Origin: CAZGCA01 sp964524145
GTDB lineage: Bacteria; Hydrogenedentota; CAZGCA01
Length of the DNA stretch: 43,504 nucleotides
Direction: 5' to 3'
Assembly (NCBI GenBank): GCA_964524145.1
Contig: CAZGCA010000053.1
Span: forward strand, 1-43,504
Shown one piece after another: positions 15,535 through 24,646 of this stretch; the first letter of the stretch is position 1, and every line of letters begins with the position of its first letter. The translations under genes and the position numbers were made by a program. Below the pieces are notes generated by a model that saw nothing but the letters and a program-made list of their open reading frames with translations, did no database searches and was not told the origin of the DNA.

Positions 15535-18237
15535 TCACTCTTGCCTTGTCTCTTCCGGTTCCTCCGAACCTGCTGCGGTTTCGTCTGACTCCTCCCCGTC
15601 TTCCTTCTCCTTTTCTTTCTTCATGGCGTTGACCAGGCTTTCGATCTCTTTGATGCGTTTGTCCGTCTTATCGCCGGCCTTCTTGAGCTCCTCGACCTGT
15701 TTCCTGAGCTCCTTGACCTCCTCGGTCTGTTCCCGGGCAGCGTTGATCTCCTTCACCGCCTGCTCGGCCCGTTTCTTCTCGTCGGGATCCTTGCTTGTCT
15801 CGGCAAACGTCTCGATCTCGTCTATAGCCTGAGGATCGCCGAGATCGCCGAGGGCCCGGACAACGGCGGACCGAATCCTGGGGCTGGGATCCTCGAGCAG
15901 ATCGAGCAGAACCTTGCGCGGTTTGTCTTTCTCATCCATCCATTTGCCAAGCCTGCCGACTGCCGAGATGGCGTCCGGTCGCGACGTCCTCGGCTTGCCG
16001 GAGGCGGTATATGCCGCGATAGTTTTGAGGCTGTCCTCGGCTTCCAGAGAGACGAGCGCTTCGAACGCTGCGCATCGGACCACCTCGTTGTGAGAGTCGT
16101 GCGACAGGGCTTTCGTGATGCGCTTCTTCGCCTTCTGGACTTTCAACGTTCCGAGCGCTTCGAGAGCCGCCGCGACAACGTACGGGCTCTGTTCTGTGTC
16201 AACGACACGTATCAGCGCGTCGTGCGCCTCGCTCTTGTCGATTGTGCCAAGCGCTTTGACCACCTCGATGCGGACCCGCGCTTCTTCCTGTTGCAGCCCG
16301 GCCAGAAGCGCGTCGAGCGCATTGTCGTTGTCGACTTCCCCAAGAGCGGCGGCCGCCTTCGCCCGCACGCCCCAGAACGCGTCGTCGAGCAAAGCCTTCT
16401 CCAATGCCTCGACGACGACGTCGGTATCGAGTTTCTTCAACCCTTCTGTCGCGAGGACCCGTCCCACGGCTGTTTTGTCGCCCGCGAGCTGTGCCAGCAG
16501 CATCGGCTTGGGTTTGTCGAACTCGACGCGTGCCAGGACACTGCAGTTCGGGTCGAACCTGACGAACTCCGGCGGCTCCGGCAAAGGAACGTGGAAGGTG
16601 TGTTCCTTCTCGCTGATCTCGACCGTCTCGACATGGTCGCCGCCGGGACAACTGAACAGGATCTCGGTCGAGAACTCGAACACCGGTGTTATCTCGTCAA
16701 CCGTCTGGGTCTGTTTGACGACGAGCTTCGCGAGTTTCTCGTCGTTCTCCCAGGAGTACGAGATATCGAGTTCCGGGTACCCCCCGTGATATACCCACTG
16801 GTCGAAGAACCGTTCCATGCCGCGGCCGGTGACGTCCTCGATGGTGCGCATGAGGTCCGTAGTCTCGACGGCCTCACCGATGTGCCGAACGCAATACTCG
16901 TGCATGCATTTCCAGAACAGGTCGTCGCCGAGCTGGCGGCGTAACATATGCAGGACCCACTCGCCTTTTGTGTAGGATCTCGCGTCGAAAAGGTTCCAGG
17001 GTGCGCTGTACTCCGTCCTGACGATCGGCGCCCGGTTTGGACCTTTGTCGACGTCGATAATCCTGCGCAACCCACTCAGGAGGTCGTAGGCAAACTCGTC
17101 CTCTCCGCGGTCGTGCTCGGTGTAAAGGGCCTGGAAGTATGTCGCAAACCCTTCGTTCAGCCAGATGTGGGACCAGTCCCGGCAGGTCAGCAGGTCGCCC
17201 CACCATTGGTGCGCGAGCTCGTGTGCAACCAGCCAGTCGCTGGAGTAGGTGAGATGCGCGGCCTCGTCGTGCAGGGTGCGTTCGGTGAGCGTGGTGATGC
17301 TCGTGTTCTCCATGCCGCTGACGACGAAGTCCACTACGGTAACCTGAGCGTATTTCTCGTACGGATACGGCACACCGATCTTCTCCTCGAAAAACCGGAC
17401 CATATCCGGCGTCTTGGCAAAGCTCAACCGCGCGTCCTGCTCGCGTTCCGGCGGCACGTAATAGTGCAGCGGTATGTCGCGGTACGAGTCCTTGATGTCG
17501 ACGTACCTGCCAACCACGAGGCTTACAAGGTAGCTGACGTGGGGTACCGACTGGAGCCAGTGGTACGTTTTGGTTCCGGCGCTCGGGTCGGCAGTGACTT
17601 CGAGTAGCTCGCCGTTCGACAACGCCATTAACTCTTCGGGCACGGTGGCGATCATCTCGGTCGAGGCACGCTCGTTCGGGTAGTCGAAACACGGGAACCA
17701 GTACCGGGCGTACTCCGCCTCGCCCTGTGTCCAGGCCTGCGTCTCTTCGGGCTTGTACCCCATCCGTTCGGTGCGAAAATGCATCCCGGTGGCCGGTTTC
17801 GTGCTGTACGTGACCGCCACGGAGAACTCCTCTCCAGGTTGAGCAGGGTGCGGCTGGAATACCTTCAGCTTGTCGGTTGTCACTTCGAAATCGAGCTCGG
17901 ACCCGTCGTCTGCCAGCACCTTCGAGATGTCCAGCCCGACGCTGTCAAACACGATCTCGTCCAGCGGGTCGCCGACGGGAGCCAGAGTGGTCGTTGCCGT
18001 GCCGCTCAGACTCTCGTTCTCGAAGTCGAGGGTGAGGTCGAGCTTGATATGCTTGATGTCAGCGGGTCTGCCTCGCCCGTACTGTCGGACCGCGTCCTCG
18101 TCGCGAGCCGCTGCGAAGTACTGACCATCACCCCGAGAGCAATAGTAGCGATCATCCGACGATAGATCGTCCGCCTCGGCCCGACCGACACAGAGCAGCA
18201 GCACTCCCAACAAGAGCAGCATCTTCGTCCGGTACAT
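15535..18237 (-). CDS. Exported M1-family zinc aminopeptidase with HEAT repeats and acidic coiled-coil tail
   Basis: This 900-aa protein has a signal peptide (MLLLLGVLLLCVG, cut near residue 22). The M1 catalytic domain shows the GMEN exopeptidase motif at 308-311 and HELAH at 339-343, with the third zinc ligand E362 in WLNEGFA. From about residue 570 to 800 there are HEAT-type repeats (ALGEVDNDNALDALLAGL, ALGDLGDPQAIDEIETFAE). The last about 90 residues are a Lys/Glu-rich coiled coil and an acidic tail. M1 plus HEAT occurs in several large-genome bacteria. The ATG follows AAAGGAGGATCCT directly, and a TTGACT/TATGCT promoter lies about 100 bp upstream. It probably degrades peptides in the periplasm. 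Confidence 0.9.
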   Translation of the reverse strand: MYRTKMLLLLGVLLLCVGRAEADDLSSDDRYYCSRGDGQYFAAARDEDAVRQYGRGRPADIKHIKLDLTLDFENESLSGTATTTLAPVGDPLDEIVFDSVGLDISKVLADDGSELDFEVTTDKLKVFQPHPAQPGEEFSVAVTYSTKPATGMHFRTERMGYKPEETQAWTQGEAEYARYWFPCFDYPNERASTEMIATVPEELMALSNGELLEVTADPSAGTKTYHWLQSVPHVSYLVSLVVGRYVDIKDSYRDIPLHYYVPPEREQDARLSFAKTPDMVRFFEEKIGVPYPYEKYAQVTVVDFVVSGMENTSITTLTERTLHDEAAHLTYSSDWLVAHELAHQWWGDLLTCRDWSHIWLNEGFATYFQALYTEHDRGEDEFAYDLLSGLRRIIDVDKGPNRAPIVRTEYSAPWNLFDARSYTKGEWVLHMLRRQLGDDLFWKCMHEYCVRHIGEAVETTDLMRTIEDVTGRGMERFFDQWVYHGGYPELDISYSWENDEKLAKLVVKQTQTVDEITPVFEFSTEILFSCPGGDHVETVEISEKEHTFHVPLPEPPEFVRFDPNCSVLARVEFDKPKPMLLAQLAGDKTAVGRVLATEGLKKLDTDVVVEALEKALLDDAFWGVRAKAAAALGEVDNDNALDALLAGLQQEEARVRIEVVKALGTIDKSEAHDALIRVVDTEQSPYVVAAALEALGTLKVQKAKKRITKALSHDSHNEVVRCAAFEALVSLEAEDSLKTIAAYTASGKPRTSRPDAISAVGRLGKWMDEKDKPRKVLLDLLEDPSPRIRSAVVRALGDLGDPQAIDEIETFAETSKDPDEKKRAEQAVKEINAAREQTEEVKELRKQVEELKKAGDKTDKRIKEIESLVNAMKKEKEKEDGEESDETAAGSEEPEETRQE

Positions 18238-18337
18238 AGGATCCTCCTTTCATGCAAGAGCCGACCGCATAGACAACAGCCGCCGCAGCTCGCCCGACGG
18301 TCTCAAGAGCAGGTCGCTCTCCCCGATACTCGACTAG

Positions 18338-18366
18338 AGCATATTGCATCCGCCACGATCAGTCAA
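18338..18366 (-). promoter_or_regulatory. Sigma70-type promoter for the M1 peptidase gene
   Basis: On the minus strand TTGACT (18361-18366), a 17-bp spacer and TATGCT (18338-18343), about 100 bp before the ATG. Confidence 0.6.
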
Positions 18367-18415
18367 GCGGGAAGAGAGGATTGCAGTCTGCCGGCAGGTG
18401 CGGGATAGACAGAAG

Positions 18416-18450
18416 TCAGGCCGGACTTCCTGGAGGAATGTCCGGCCTGA
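18416..18450 (-). terminator. GC-rich hairpin after the second propeller lipoprotein gene
   Basis: An 11-bp perfect stem (TCAGGCCGGAC / GTCCGGCCTGA) with a 13-nt loop, 20 bp beyond the stop of the gene at 18470-19897. There is no U-rich tail, so this may be a processing or stability element rather than a classical terminator. Confidence 0.6.
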
Positions 18451-18469
18451 ACTGTGGTGCGTGTCGAGT

Positions 18470-19897
18470 TTATCGGGCTGTCTGCGAGCAGGCTCTCCAG
18501 ATTTCGAGTCCGTCGAACGGGTTGGCCATGCCAAGATAGAGGCAATCGCCGACAGACTTCATTGTTCTGATACCGTAATTGTTGGGGTCACCGAGCCCGT
18601 CGGTGAAGATCGGCTCCCAGGTATCGCCGTCGCGTGTCTTGTAAAGGTCGGTGCCGGCGTCAAACAGGAGGTCGGCCCAACTCGGCTGTTTGCCGAGAAG
18701 CCCGTCCTCGAGCGGGTTCTCGCCGGTGACGAGGTACTTGATCAACTCGACGAGTAGCTCGGGATTCTCCTCGATCACCGTTGCGATTACGACCGCATTG
18801 TCGAATGTGCCCGCATAGAGCCATCCGTCATGCTCTTCCATCTTCCAGAGGTAGGCGTTCGAGAAGTGGCCGAATCCTGATTCGTACCCGGAGACGGAGT
18901 TCGGGCCGACGACGGTTTCCCAGTTGTCGTTCTCGTCGATCCTGATCAGGTCGGCTCCCTTGAACCCGTTCCCGGTCACAGGGTTATACCCGAACACTAT
19001 CCCGGTACCCACATACAACTTGCCATTGAAAACGTGTGCATCGGCTGCACCCTCATTCCGTGGGTCCGGGCCGCCGTTGGCTACCACCTGGACGGGCGCC
19101 GCACCGTTCTCGCCAGGCCCTTCGAGTCTCCATACCTCGAAACCGGTATAGTTTATGGTGCACGCATAGAGCCATCCATTGTACGAAGCCATGCACGTTA
19201 TGCCGTGGTTGGCCGGACCGCCCAGCCAATCTTCGAACACGACCCAAAACTCCTCACCGTCCGTCGCCCAGATCTGGGGCGGAACCTGCCCGGCAGCGAA
19301 GTCGTCCGTCGTGGCAAAGTACAACAGACCATTATGGGGCTGCATCCACCGTATTGAGGCGCCCGAGGTAGCAGTCCAGACGACCTCCCAGTCGCCAGGT
19401 TCGCCGGTTGACGTACGCCAAAGCGCGGGTGGCCGGCCCATCGTCGCAGCGTACAGGTAGTTCACGCCGTCGTACTGCGTCCGGTAGCTGGTCATGTAGC
19501 GAAGACCGCCGGCGCCGGTCGTTTGGTCGCGCATGTCGAGCACGGTTTCCCAGGCGCGCTCGTTGCCCCGCACGCCAAGGTCGGGTCTGTACCTTCGTAT
19601 TTCCGCGGGGGCGGGTGTCGGTGGCACGTCCGTCACCCCCAAGAAGAACATAACCCCGTTGAGGATGTTGTTGCTCGTGCCAACATACAGGTATCCCTCG
19701 TCGGCACCGTCAGGCACAAAGTACTCCATCGACCACGGGTAGTCGTTGAAGTCCTGCGCGTTGTCCACGGGGTCGAATCCGTTCTCGCTGATCCTGACGA
19801 AGTCGGACCTCATGAACCCGCACTGTCTGACCGTGAACCCGCAGGCTACCAGCAGCACGCACAGGGCCACAAAAGATGGTTTGAGGTGGTTCTTCAA
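18470..19897 (-). CDS. Seven-bladed beta-propeller lipoprotein, paralog B
   Basis: A 475-aa predicted lipoprotein: N-terminal KPSFVALCVLLVAC fits a type II signal peptide with an LVAC lipobox. The body holds seven recurrences of a hydrophobic LYxGT-like strand (YLYVGT, YLYAAT, LLYFAT, WLYACT, KLYVGT, WLYAGT, CLYLGM), consistent with seven blades. I know no enzyme function; it may bind a ligand at the cell surface. Translation starts at TTG (19897), preceded by AAGGAG. It is about 80% identical by eye to the upstream gene at 20159-21583, with the same promoter spacing and the same 3' hairpin type, so the pair is a recent tandem duplication. Confidence 0.75.
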   Translation of the reverse strand: MKNHLKPSFVALCVLLVACGFTVRQCGFMRSDFVRISENGFDPVDNAQDFNDYPWSMEYFVPDGADEGYLYVGTSNNILNGVMFFLGVTDVPPTPAPAEIRRYRPDLGVRGNERAWETVLDMRDQTTGAGGLRYMTSYRTQYDGVNYLYAATMGRPPALWRTSTGEPGDWEVVWTATSGASIRWMQPHNGLLYFATTDDFAAGQVPPQIWATDGEEFWVVFEDWLGGPANHGITCMASYNGWLYACTINYTGFEVWRLEGPGENGAAPVQVVANGGPDPRNEGAADAHVFNGKLYVGTGIVFGYNPVTGNGFKGADLIRIDENDNWETVVGPNSVSGYESGFGHFSNAYLWKMEEHDGWLYAGTFDNAVVIATVIEENPELLVELIKYLVTGENPLEDGLLGKQPSWADLLFDAGTDLYKTRDGDTWEPIFTDGLGDPNNYGIRTMKSVGDCLYLGMANPFDGLEIWRACSQTAR

Positions 19898-20015
19898 GAT
19901 GTTTCTCCTTTCTTGCTTCGTTCTTGATCCGCCATCACACCTCTATACCACGCACAGGTTTGCCCCGGCGTTGTGCGGAGTAGCGAAGAGACACCGCCGG
20001 ACGCAAACGGCACAG

Positions 20016-20045
20016 ATTATGGCATGCCATGGGGTGGTTTGTCAA
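20016..20045 (-). promoter_or_regulatory. Promoter of propeller paralog B
   Basis: On the minus strand TTGACA (20040-20045), an 18-bp spacer and CATAAT (20016-20021). The arrangement matches that of the upstream paralog. Confidence 0.6.
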
Positions 20046-20107
20046 TCCGAAGTGAAACTCGACAGTAGGCGAAAGAGGTCCAGGGATCTACGGTCAATGA
20101 AGGTTGA

Positions 20108-20140
20108 CAGGCCGGACCGCCCAGCGGACGATCCGGCCTG
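20108..20140 (-). terminator. GC-rich hairpin after the first propeller lipoprotein gene
   Basis: A 9-bp perfect stem (CAGGCCGGA / TCCGGCCTG) with a 15-nt loop, 19 bp beyond the stop of paralog A. The stem sequence is shared with the hairpin after paralog B although the loops differ. Confidence 0.6.
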
Positions 20141-20158
20141 TAATGTGCAGTGAATCTA

Positions 20159-21583
20159 TCAGTTTGCCGACGAGCAGGCTCTCCAGACCTCGAGCCCGTC
20201 GAACGGATTGGACATACCGAGGTAGAGGCAATCGCCGACGGATTTCATGGTTCTTACACCGTAATTGTTGGGGTCGCCGAGCCCGTCGGTGAACACCGGT
20301 TCCCAGGTATCGCCGTCGCGCGTCTTGTACAGGTCGGCGCCTGCGTCAAACAGCAGGTCGGCCCAACTCGGTTGTTTGGGGAGGAGCCCGTCGAACGGGC
20401 TTTCGCCGGTGACGAGGTACTTGATCATATCCACCAGTATCTCGGGGTTCTGCTCGACCAGCATTGCGATTACGACCGCATTATCGAATGTGCCCGCATA
20501 GAGCCATCCGTCATGCTCTTCCATCATCCAGAGATAGCCGTTCGAGAACTGGCCGAACCCTGAATCATAGCCGGAGACGGAGTTGGAGCCGACAATGGTC
20601 TCCCAGTTGTCGTTCTCGTCGATCCTGATCACGTCGCACCCCTTGAACACGTTCCCGGTCCACGGGTTGTATCCGAAGGGTACCATGCTGCCGACATACA
20701 GCTTGTCTCTGAAGACAAACATTGTCCCGGCGATCTCGTTGCGCGGGGTGGGGCCACCGTTAGCAACGACCTGGACAGGCGTTGCGCCGTCCTCGCCCGG
20801 TCCCTCGAGTTTCCATACCTCGTAGCCTGTTGTTGGGTTTTCGGTACCGGCGTAGAGCCAGCCGTTGTACGATGCAAGGCAGTATACGGAGTCGTTGTCC
20901 GGGCTGCCAAGACCGTTCTCGACCACAGACCAGAACGAGTCGCCGTCCGTGGCCCATATCTGGAACGGAGCGTCTATAACCCCGAGATCGAACGTGGTCG
21001 CTACGTACAGGAGCCCGTTATGGATTTCCATCCACCGTATTGAGGCGCCTGCGGACGCGGTCCAGATGACATCCCAGTCGCCGGGGTCGCCGGTTGCAGT
21101 GCGCCACACGGCCGGGGGATAGCTCACCGTCGCCGCGTACAGATAGTTCACACTATCATACTGCGCCCGGTAGCTCTTCATGTAGCGAAGTCCGCCCGCA
21201 CCGACCGTCTGGTCGCGCATGTCGAGAACCGTCTCCCAGGCACGCTCGTTGCCGCGCACGCCAAGGTCCGGCCGATACCTCCGTATCTCCGGCGGTTTGG
21301 GTTCCGGCGGGACGTCGGTCACGCCAATCCAGTACATCACCCCGTTAATGACGTTGTTGACCGTGCCCACGTACAGGTATCCCTCGTCCGCGCCGTCCGG
21401 CACGAAGTACTCCATCGCCCACGGATAGTCGTTGAAGTCCTGCGCGTTGTCTACGGGGTCGAACCCGTTCTCGCTGACCCTGACGAAGTCGAACCTCGTA
21501 AACCCGCACTGTCGGACCGTGAACCCGCACGCCACCAGCAGCACGCACAGAGCCACAAAAGATGGTTTGAGGTGTTTCTTCAC
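20159..21583 (-). CDS. Seven-bladed beta-propeller lipoprotein, paralog A
   Basis: A 474-aa paralog of the next gene. The GTG at 21583 (VKKHLKPSFVALC) is used because AAGGAG lies 7 nt upstream; the frame is open further up but without a site. The LVAC lipobox predicts lipidation at the cysteine after about 18 residues. Seven strand motifs recur (YLYVGT, YLYAAT, LLYVAT, WLYAGT, KLYVGS, WLYAGT, CLYLGM). Differences from paralog B cluster in blade loops, while the signal peptide and C-terminal 110 residues are nearly unchanged, which hints at divergent ligand specificity. Function is unknown. Confidence 0.75.
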   Translation of the reverse strand: MKKHLKPSFVALCVLLVACGFTVRQCGFTRFDFVRVSENGFDPVDNAQDFNDYPWAMEYFVPDGADEGYLYVGTVNNVINGVMYWIGVTDVPPEPKPPEIRRYRPDLGVRGNERAWETVLDMRDQTVGAGGLRYMKSYRAQYDSVNYLYAATVSYPPAVWRTATGDPGDWDVIWTASAGASIRWMEIHNGLLYVATTFDLGVIDAPFQIWATDGDSFWSVVENGLGSPDNDSVYCLASYNGWLYAGTENPTTGYEVWKLEGPGEDGATPVQVVANGGPTPRNEIAGTMFVFRDKLYVGSMVPFGYNPWTGNVFKGCDVIRIDENDNWETIVGSNSVSGYDSGFGQFSNGYLWMMEEHDGWLYAGTFDNAVVIAMLVEQNPEILVDMIKYLVTGESPFDGLLPKQPSWADLLFDAGADLYKTRDGDTWEPVFTDGLGDPNNYGVRTMKSVGDCLYLGMSNPFDGLEVWRACSSAN

Positions 21584-21694
21584 AACGTTTCTCCTTTCCT
21601 TCTTCTTCTTAGGCCTACCGCGACACCTCCATCCACACACAGGTCTGTCCCGGAGGTGTACAAGCGTATACACAGTCCCAGACAGACAAGCGAG

Positions 21695-21724
21695 ATCATG
21701 CCATAACTTAGGGCGTTCTGTCAA
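21695..21724 (-). promoter_or_regulatory. Promoter of propeller paralog A
   Basis: On the minus strand TTGACA (21719-21724), an 18-bp spacer and CATGAT (21695-21700), about 110 bp before the GTG. Confidence 0.55.
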
Positions 21725-21908
21725 TCAAAAGTCGAGCCCGGTCCTGCAAGGCACTCGGATAACGCAGCGCCAAAAACAACAGTGCGGGCAGATCGCCATG
21801 TACCACCGTTATCCGTGCGAGGCTCTGTGCGGTGCATAGGGGTGGAGAGACGAATCGAGCGCCACCCGACGCCACAAGACCTTCTCGGCAGCCGACCAAC
21901 TATCGGAC

Positions 21909-21937
21909 TTGACCGCGACACTGTTTTCTGGTAACTT
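21909..21937 (+). promoter_or_regulatory. Candidate promoter of the purH-1 gene
   Basis: TTGACC (21909-21914), a 17-bp spacer and TAACTT (21932-21937), 84 bp before the ATG. No riboswitch-like structure was recognised between it and the gene. Confidence 0.45.
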
Positions 21938-22021
21938 TGGTGGCGACGCGCGCTGGTCGGGTAATGGTCAAGGGATGGGAAGGCTGTATTTGCCTGGTGT
22001 TGAAAACTGCGAGGGTTCAAG

Positions 22022-22630
22022 ATGAAAGAGATAACGCGAGCACTGGTCAGCGTCTCGGACAAGACCGGGATAGTGGATTTGGCCAAGGTTCTGGTCGAGT
22101 TTGAAGTGGAAATCCTGTCCACGGGTGGTACACGCAAGACGTTGGAGAAGGCTGGGATACCCGTTGTCGGTGTCTCGGAATACACTGGTTTTGCGGAGAT
22201 GATGGATGGTCGTGTCAAGACGCTCCATCCAAAGATCCACGCGGGCCTATTAGCGTTGCGCAACAACCCGGACCATGTTGCACAGATGGGGGAACGCGGA
22301 TTCGGGTTCATCGATCTTGTCGTTGTCAACCTGTATCCGTTCCAGCAAACGGTGGCACGAGAAGGCGTCTCGCTCTGTGAGGCGATAGAGAACATAGATA
22401 TCGGCGGCCCGACCATGATCCGCGCCGCAGCGAAGAACTACGGGGATGTCGCGATCATTGTGAACCCTGCGCGCTATCCCGAGATCATCGAAGAGCTGAA
22501 ATCGAACGAAGGGACAATATCGGGCGTAACACGCTGCAAACTGGCGCTCGAGGCCTTCAAACACACCGCAGCGTATGATGCAGCCATCTACGAGTATCTC
22601 AGCAAACAAAAGGATCTGACCCCCAGGTAA
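22022..22630 (+). CDS. purH: IMP cyclohydrolase, stand-alone PurH N-terminal domain
   Basis: This 202-aa protein corresponds to the MGS-like IMP cyclohydrolase domain of PurH, which closes FAICAR to IMP in the last step of purine synthesis. Signatures are SVSDKTGIVDLA, ILSTGGTRKTL, MDGRVKTLHPKIHAGLL (61-77), VVVNLYPFQQTV and IDIGGPTMIRAAAKNY. In most bacteria this domain is fused to AICAR transformylase. Here it ends at a true stop, and the transformylase follows 80 bp later with its own ribosome-binding site. The two probably act together in the cytoplasm. Confidence 0.9.
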   Translation: MKEITRALVSVSDKTGIVDLAKVLVEFEVEILSTGGTRKTLEKAGIPVVGVSEYTGFAEMMDGRVKTLHPKIHAGLLALRNNPDHVAQMGERGFGFIDLVVVNLYPFQQTVAREGVSLCEAIENIDIGGPTMIRAAAKNYGDVAIIVNPARYPEIIEELKSNEGTISGVTRCKLALEAFKHTAAYDAAIYEYLSKQKDLTPR

Positions 22631-22710
22631 GCAAGACGTCTGGGGCCGGTAAGCCGTTGCAGTGTAAGGACCCGCAGCCACCAGAGCAGCGCGGGGATAC
22701 AAGGAGAACC

Positions 22711-24000
22711 ATGGCAGATCACAAGAAAGCGTATTTCACCATCATGGATGACCAGTTCCCGGCCGAGATGACTATCTCGTTCGGCGACCAGAAGCTCGTG
22801 TACCGCAAGGTGTCGTGGAAGATCAAGAGCGATGACGGCACCGTGATCGAGAAAGGGCTCCGCTACGGCGAAAATCCAGGTCAAGAAGCCGCGTTGTACC
22901 AACTTGCCAACGGCAACCTGGTTCTCGGCGACTGCGCGTTCATCGAGCCCGGCCGTGGACTCGTAAGCGCGTTAACCGAAGATAATCTGCTGCAATTCGG
23001 GAAGCACCCCGGCAAGACAAACCTGACTGACCTTGACAACGCTCTGAACATTCTGAAGTACCTGCCGGAGCAGCCGGCCGTGGCGGTCATGAAACATAAC
23101 AACCCGTGTGGCGTTGCACAAGCCCCGACGATAGGCGAAGCGTACGAACGGGCGCTCATGGCGGACCGGCTGGCCGCGATGGGCGGATGTGTCGCGCTCA
23201 ACCGTCCTGTTGACAAGACGACCGCAGAGATGATCAGCAACCACTACGTCGAGGTCGTTGCCGCACCCGAGTACGAAGAGGGAACGGTCGCGATTCTTGC
23301 CGGTCGCAAGAACCTCCGCATTGTTGTCGTTCCGAAGATGGCGAGTCTCGGCGAGTACGCCGACGTGCGGTTCGTGGACTTCAAATCCCTTATTGACGGG
23401 GGAATAGTAGTGCAACAGTCGCCGATCAACCCGATAAAGACCGCCGCTGATTTCATGCCTGCCATCACTACCCACAAGGGCAAGGAGTACCGGATCGAGC
23501 GCGAGCCCACACAGACAGAGCTCGACGACCTTCTTTTCGGCTGGCAGGTCGAACAGGGGGTCACATCGAACTCGGTGCTCTACGTCAAGGACCGTGTCAC
23601 CGTCGGTATCGGAACCGGCGAACAGGACAGGGTTGGGGTGGCCAAGATCGCCGCATACAAAGCCTATACGAAATTCGCTGATCGATTGTGCTTCACCAAG
23701 CACGGAATGCCCTACTACCAGTTGGAACTTGAGATAGCCCGCGGCGAGAGACAGCCTGAACTGAAAGATGAGATCGATCGCGAGACGGAAGCCGCCCGCG
23801 GAGGTATTGCCGGCTCAGTGATGATATCCGACGCCTTTTTCCCGTTCCGGGACGGGGTGGACGTCGGTATCAGAGAAGGAGTGACCGCGATCGCGCAGCC
23901 TGGCGGATCGATGAACGATTACGAAAGCGTTGAGGCGTGCAACGAGGCCGAGCCTCAAGTGGCGATGGTGTTCACCGGCCAGAGAGCATTCAAACACTGA
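22711..24000 (+). CDS. purH: AICAR transformylase, stand-alone PurH C-terminal domain
   Basis: A 429-aa AICAR formyltransferase using 10-formyl-tetrahydrofolate. Motifs: LRYGENPGQEAALY (50-63), the catalytic-site KHNNPCG with K128/H129, SDAFFPFRDGVDVGI and the C-terminal VFTGQRAFKH. A 45-residue N-terminal extension (KAYFTIMDDQFPAEMTISFG...) precedes the conserved domain and is not cyclohydrolase. ATG follows AAGGAG by 6 nt. It is codirectional with the cyclohydrolase gene; purD and purE follow after a HicAB pair. Confidence 0.9.
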   Translation: MADHKKAYFTIMDDQFPAEMTISFGDQKLVYRKVSWKIKSDDGTVIEKGLRYGENPGQEAALYQLANGNLVLGDCAFIEPGRGLVSALTEDNLLQFGKHPGKTNLTDLDNALNILKYLPEQPAVAVMKHNNPCGVAQAPTIGEAYERALMADRLAAMGGCVALNRPVDKTTAEMISNHYVEVVAAPEYEEGTVAILAGRKNLRIVVVPKMASLGEYADVRFVDFKSLIDGGIVVQQSPINPIKTAADFMPAITTHKGKEYRIEREPTQTELDDLLFGWQVEQGVTSNSVLYVKDRVTVGIGTGEQDRVGVAKIAAYKAYTKFADRLCFTKHGMPYYQLELEIARGERQPELKDEIDRETEAARGGIAGSVMISDAFFPFRDGVDVGIREGVTAIAQPGGSMNDYESVEACNEAEPQVAMVFTGQRAFKH

Positions 24001-24441
24001 GTTCGAGGGGCGGGGGAAACCCACGGCATTGTGCTGGCAGGCGGCAGACAGTAAACGGCGGAAGGTTTGGAGTCCGTATACCCGAGACGGGGGAAGATGT
24101 CACGTTCACGAGACAATTGTCCTACGAAGGGTGAAGGAACCTGGGCCAAAGGCCCGTACGGTCAAGTATGCGACACGGCAAGGAGGCTGTTCAAGGAAGC
24201 TGACTACATACCCTTCATGCCGGGTATCTTCCTTACCGGTGGCTTGATCGGAATTTTCCTTACTCATGGTGCCGGTTTGGAAGCGTAGTTAAGAGGTGAA
24301 ACTCGCGCTGCAGCTGAACGCTATTCCGCTACGCTCGATAGCGGCAGGGGAGCTTTGTCGTTCGGCCAACAGATGGGGAACGAGGAGATTGCATGACAAG
24401 CCGGAGTCTTGTATACTGGAACCGCCAGAGGAAGGCGCTGT
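24001..24441. other. Intergenic region between purH-2 and hicA, no gene seen
   Basis: A 440-bp stretch with short open frames that lack homology or ribosome-binding sites. It marks where the HicAB pair sits inside the purine cluster. I see no repeats flanking it. Confidence 0.5.
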
Positions 24442-24642
24442 ATGAAGTTTAGTGAACTTGTCCGTCTCCTTGAGAAAAACGGGTTCGCAATTGTGAAGAA
24501 GAAAGGATCGATTCGGTACTACGGTAAACCGGGTTGGCCGAGGCTGATCCGAATCGACTATCACGGCTCGAAGGAGGTGCCGACAGGGACGTGCCACAGC
24601 ATTCTCAGTGCGGCAGGACTAAAGCAAGGGCCTGGGAGATGA
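24442..24642 (+). CDS. hicA: HicA-family toxin-like protein lacking the catalytic histidine
   Basis: A 66-aa dsRBD-like HicA/YcfA protein: MKFSELVRLLEKNGFAIVKK, IRIDYHGSKEVPTGT and SILSAAGLK follow the family pattern. HicA toxins are mRNA interferases whose active-site His sits in a GSHH/GSHR/GSNH motif. Here residues 22-27 read GSIRYY, so that His is replaced. It may be inactive as a nuclease, or belong to a subfamily using other residues. It ends 4 bp before hicB, in one operon. Confidence 0.75.
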   Translation: MKFSELVRLLEKNGFAIVKKKGSIRYYGKPGWPRLIRIDYHGSKEVPTGTCHSILSAAGLKQGPGR

Positions 24643-24646
24643 AAAG

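Noticed and set aside
24067..24288. Small plus-strand ORF with a hydrophobic end between purH-2 and hicA
   Set aside because: No ribosome-binding site, no similarity to a known family and noncoding-like composition.
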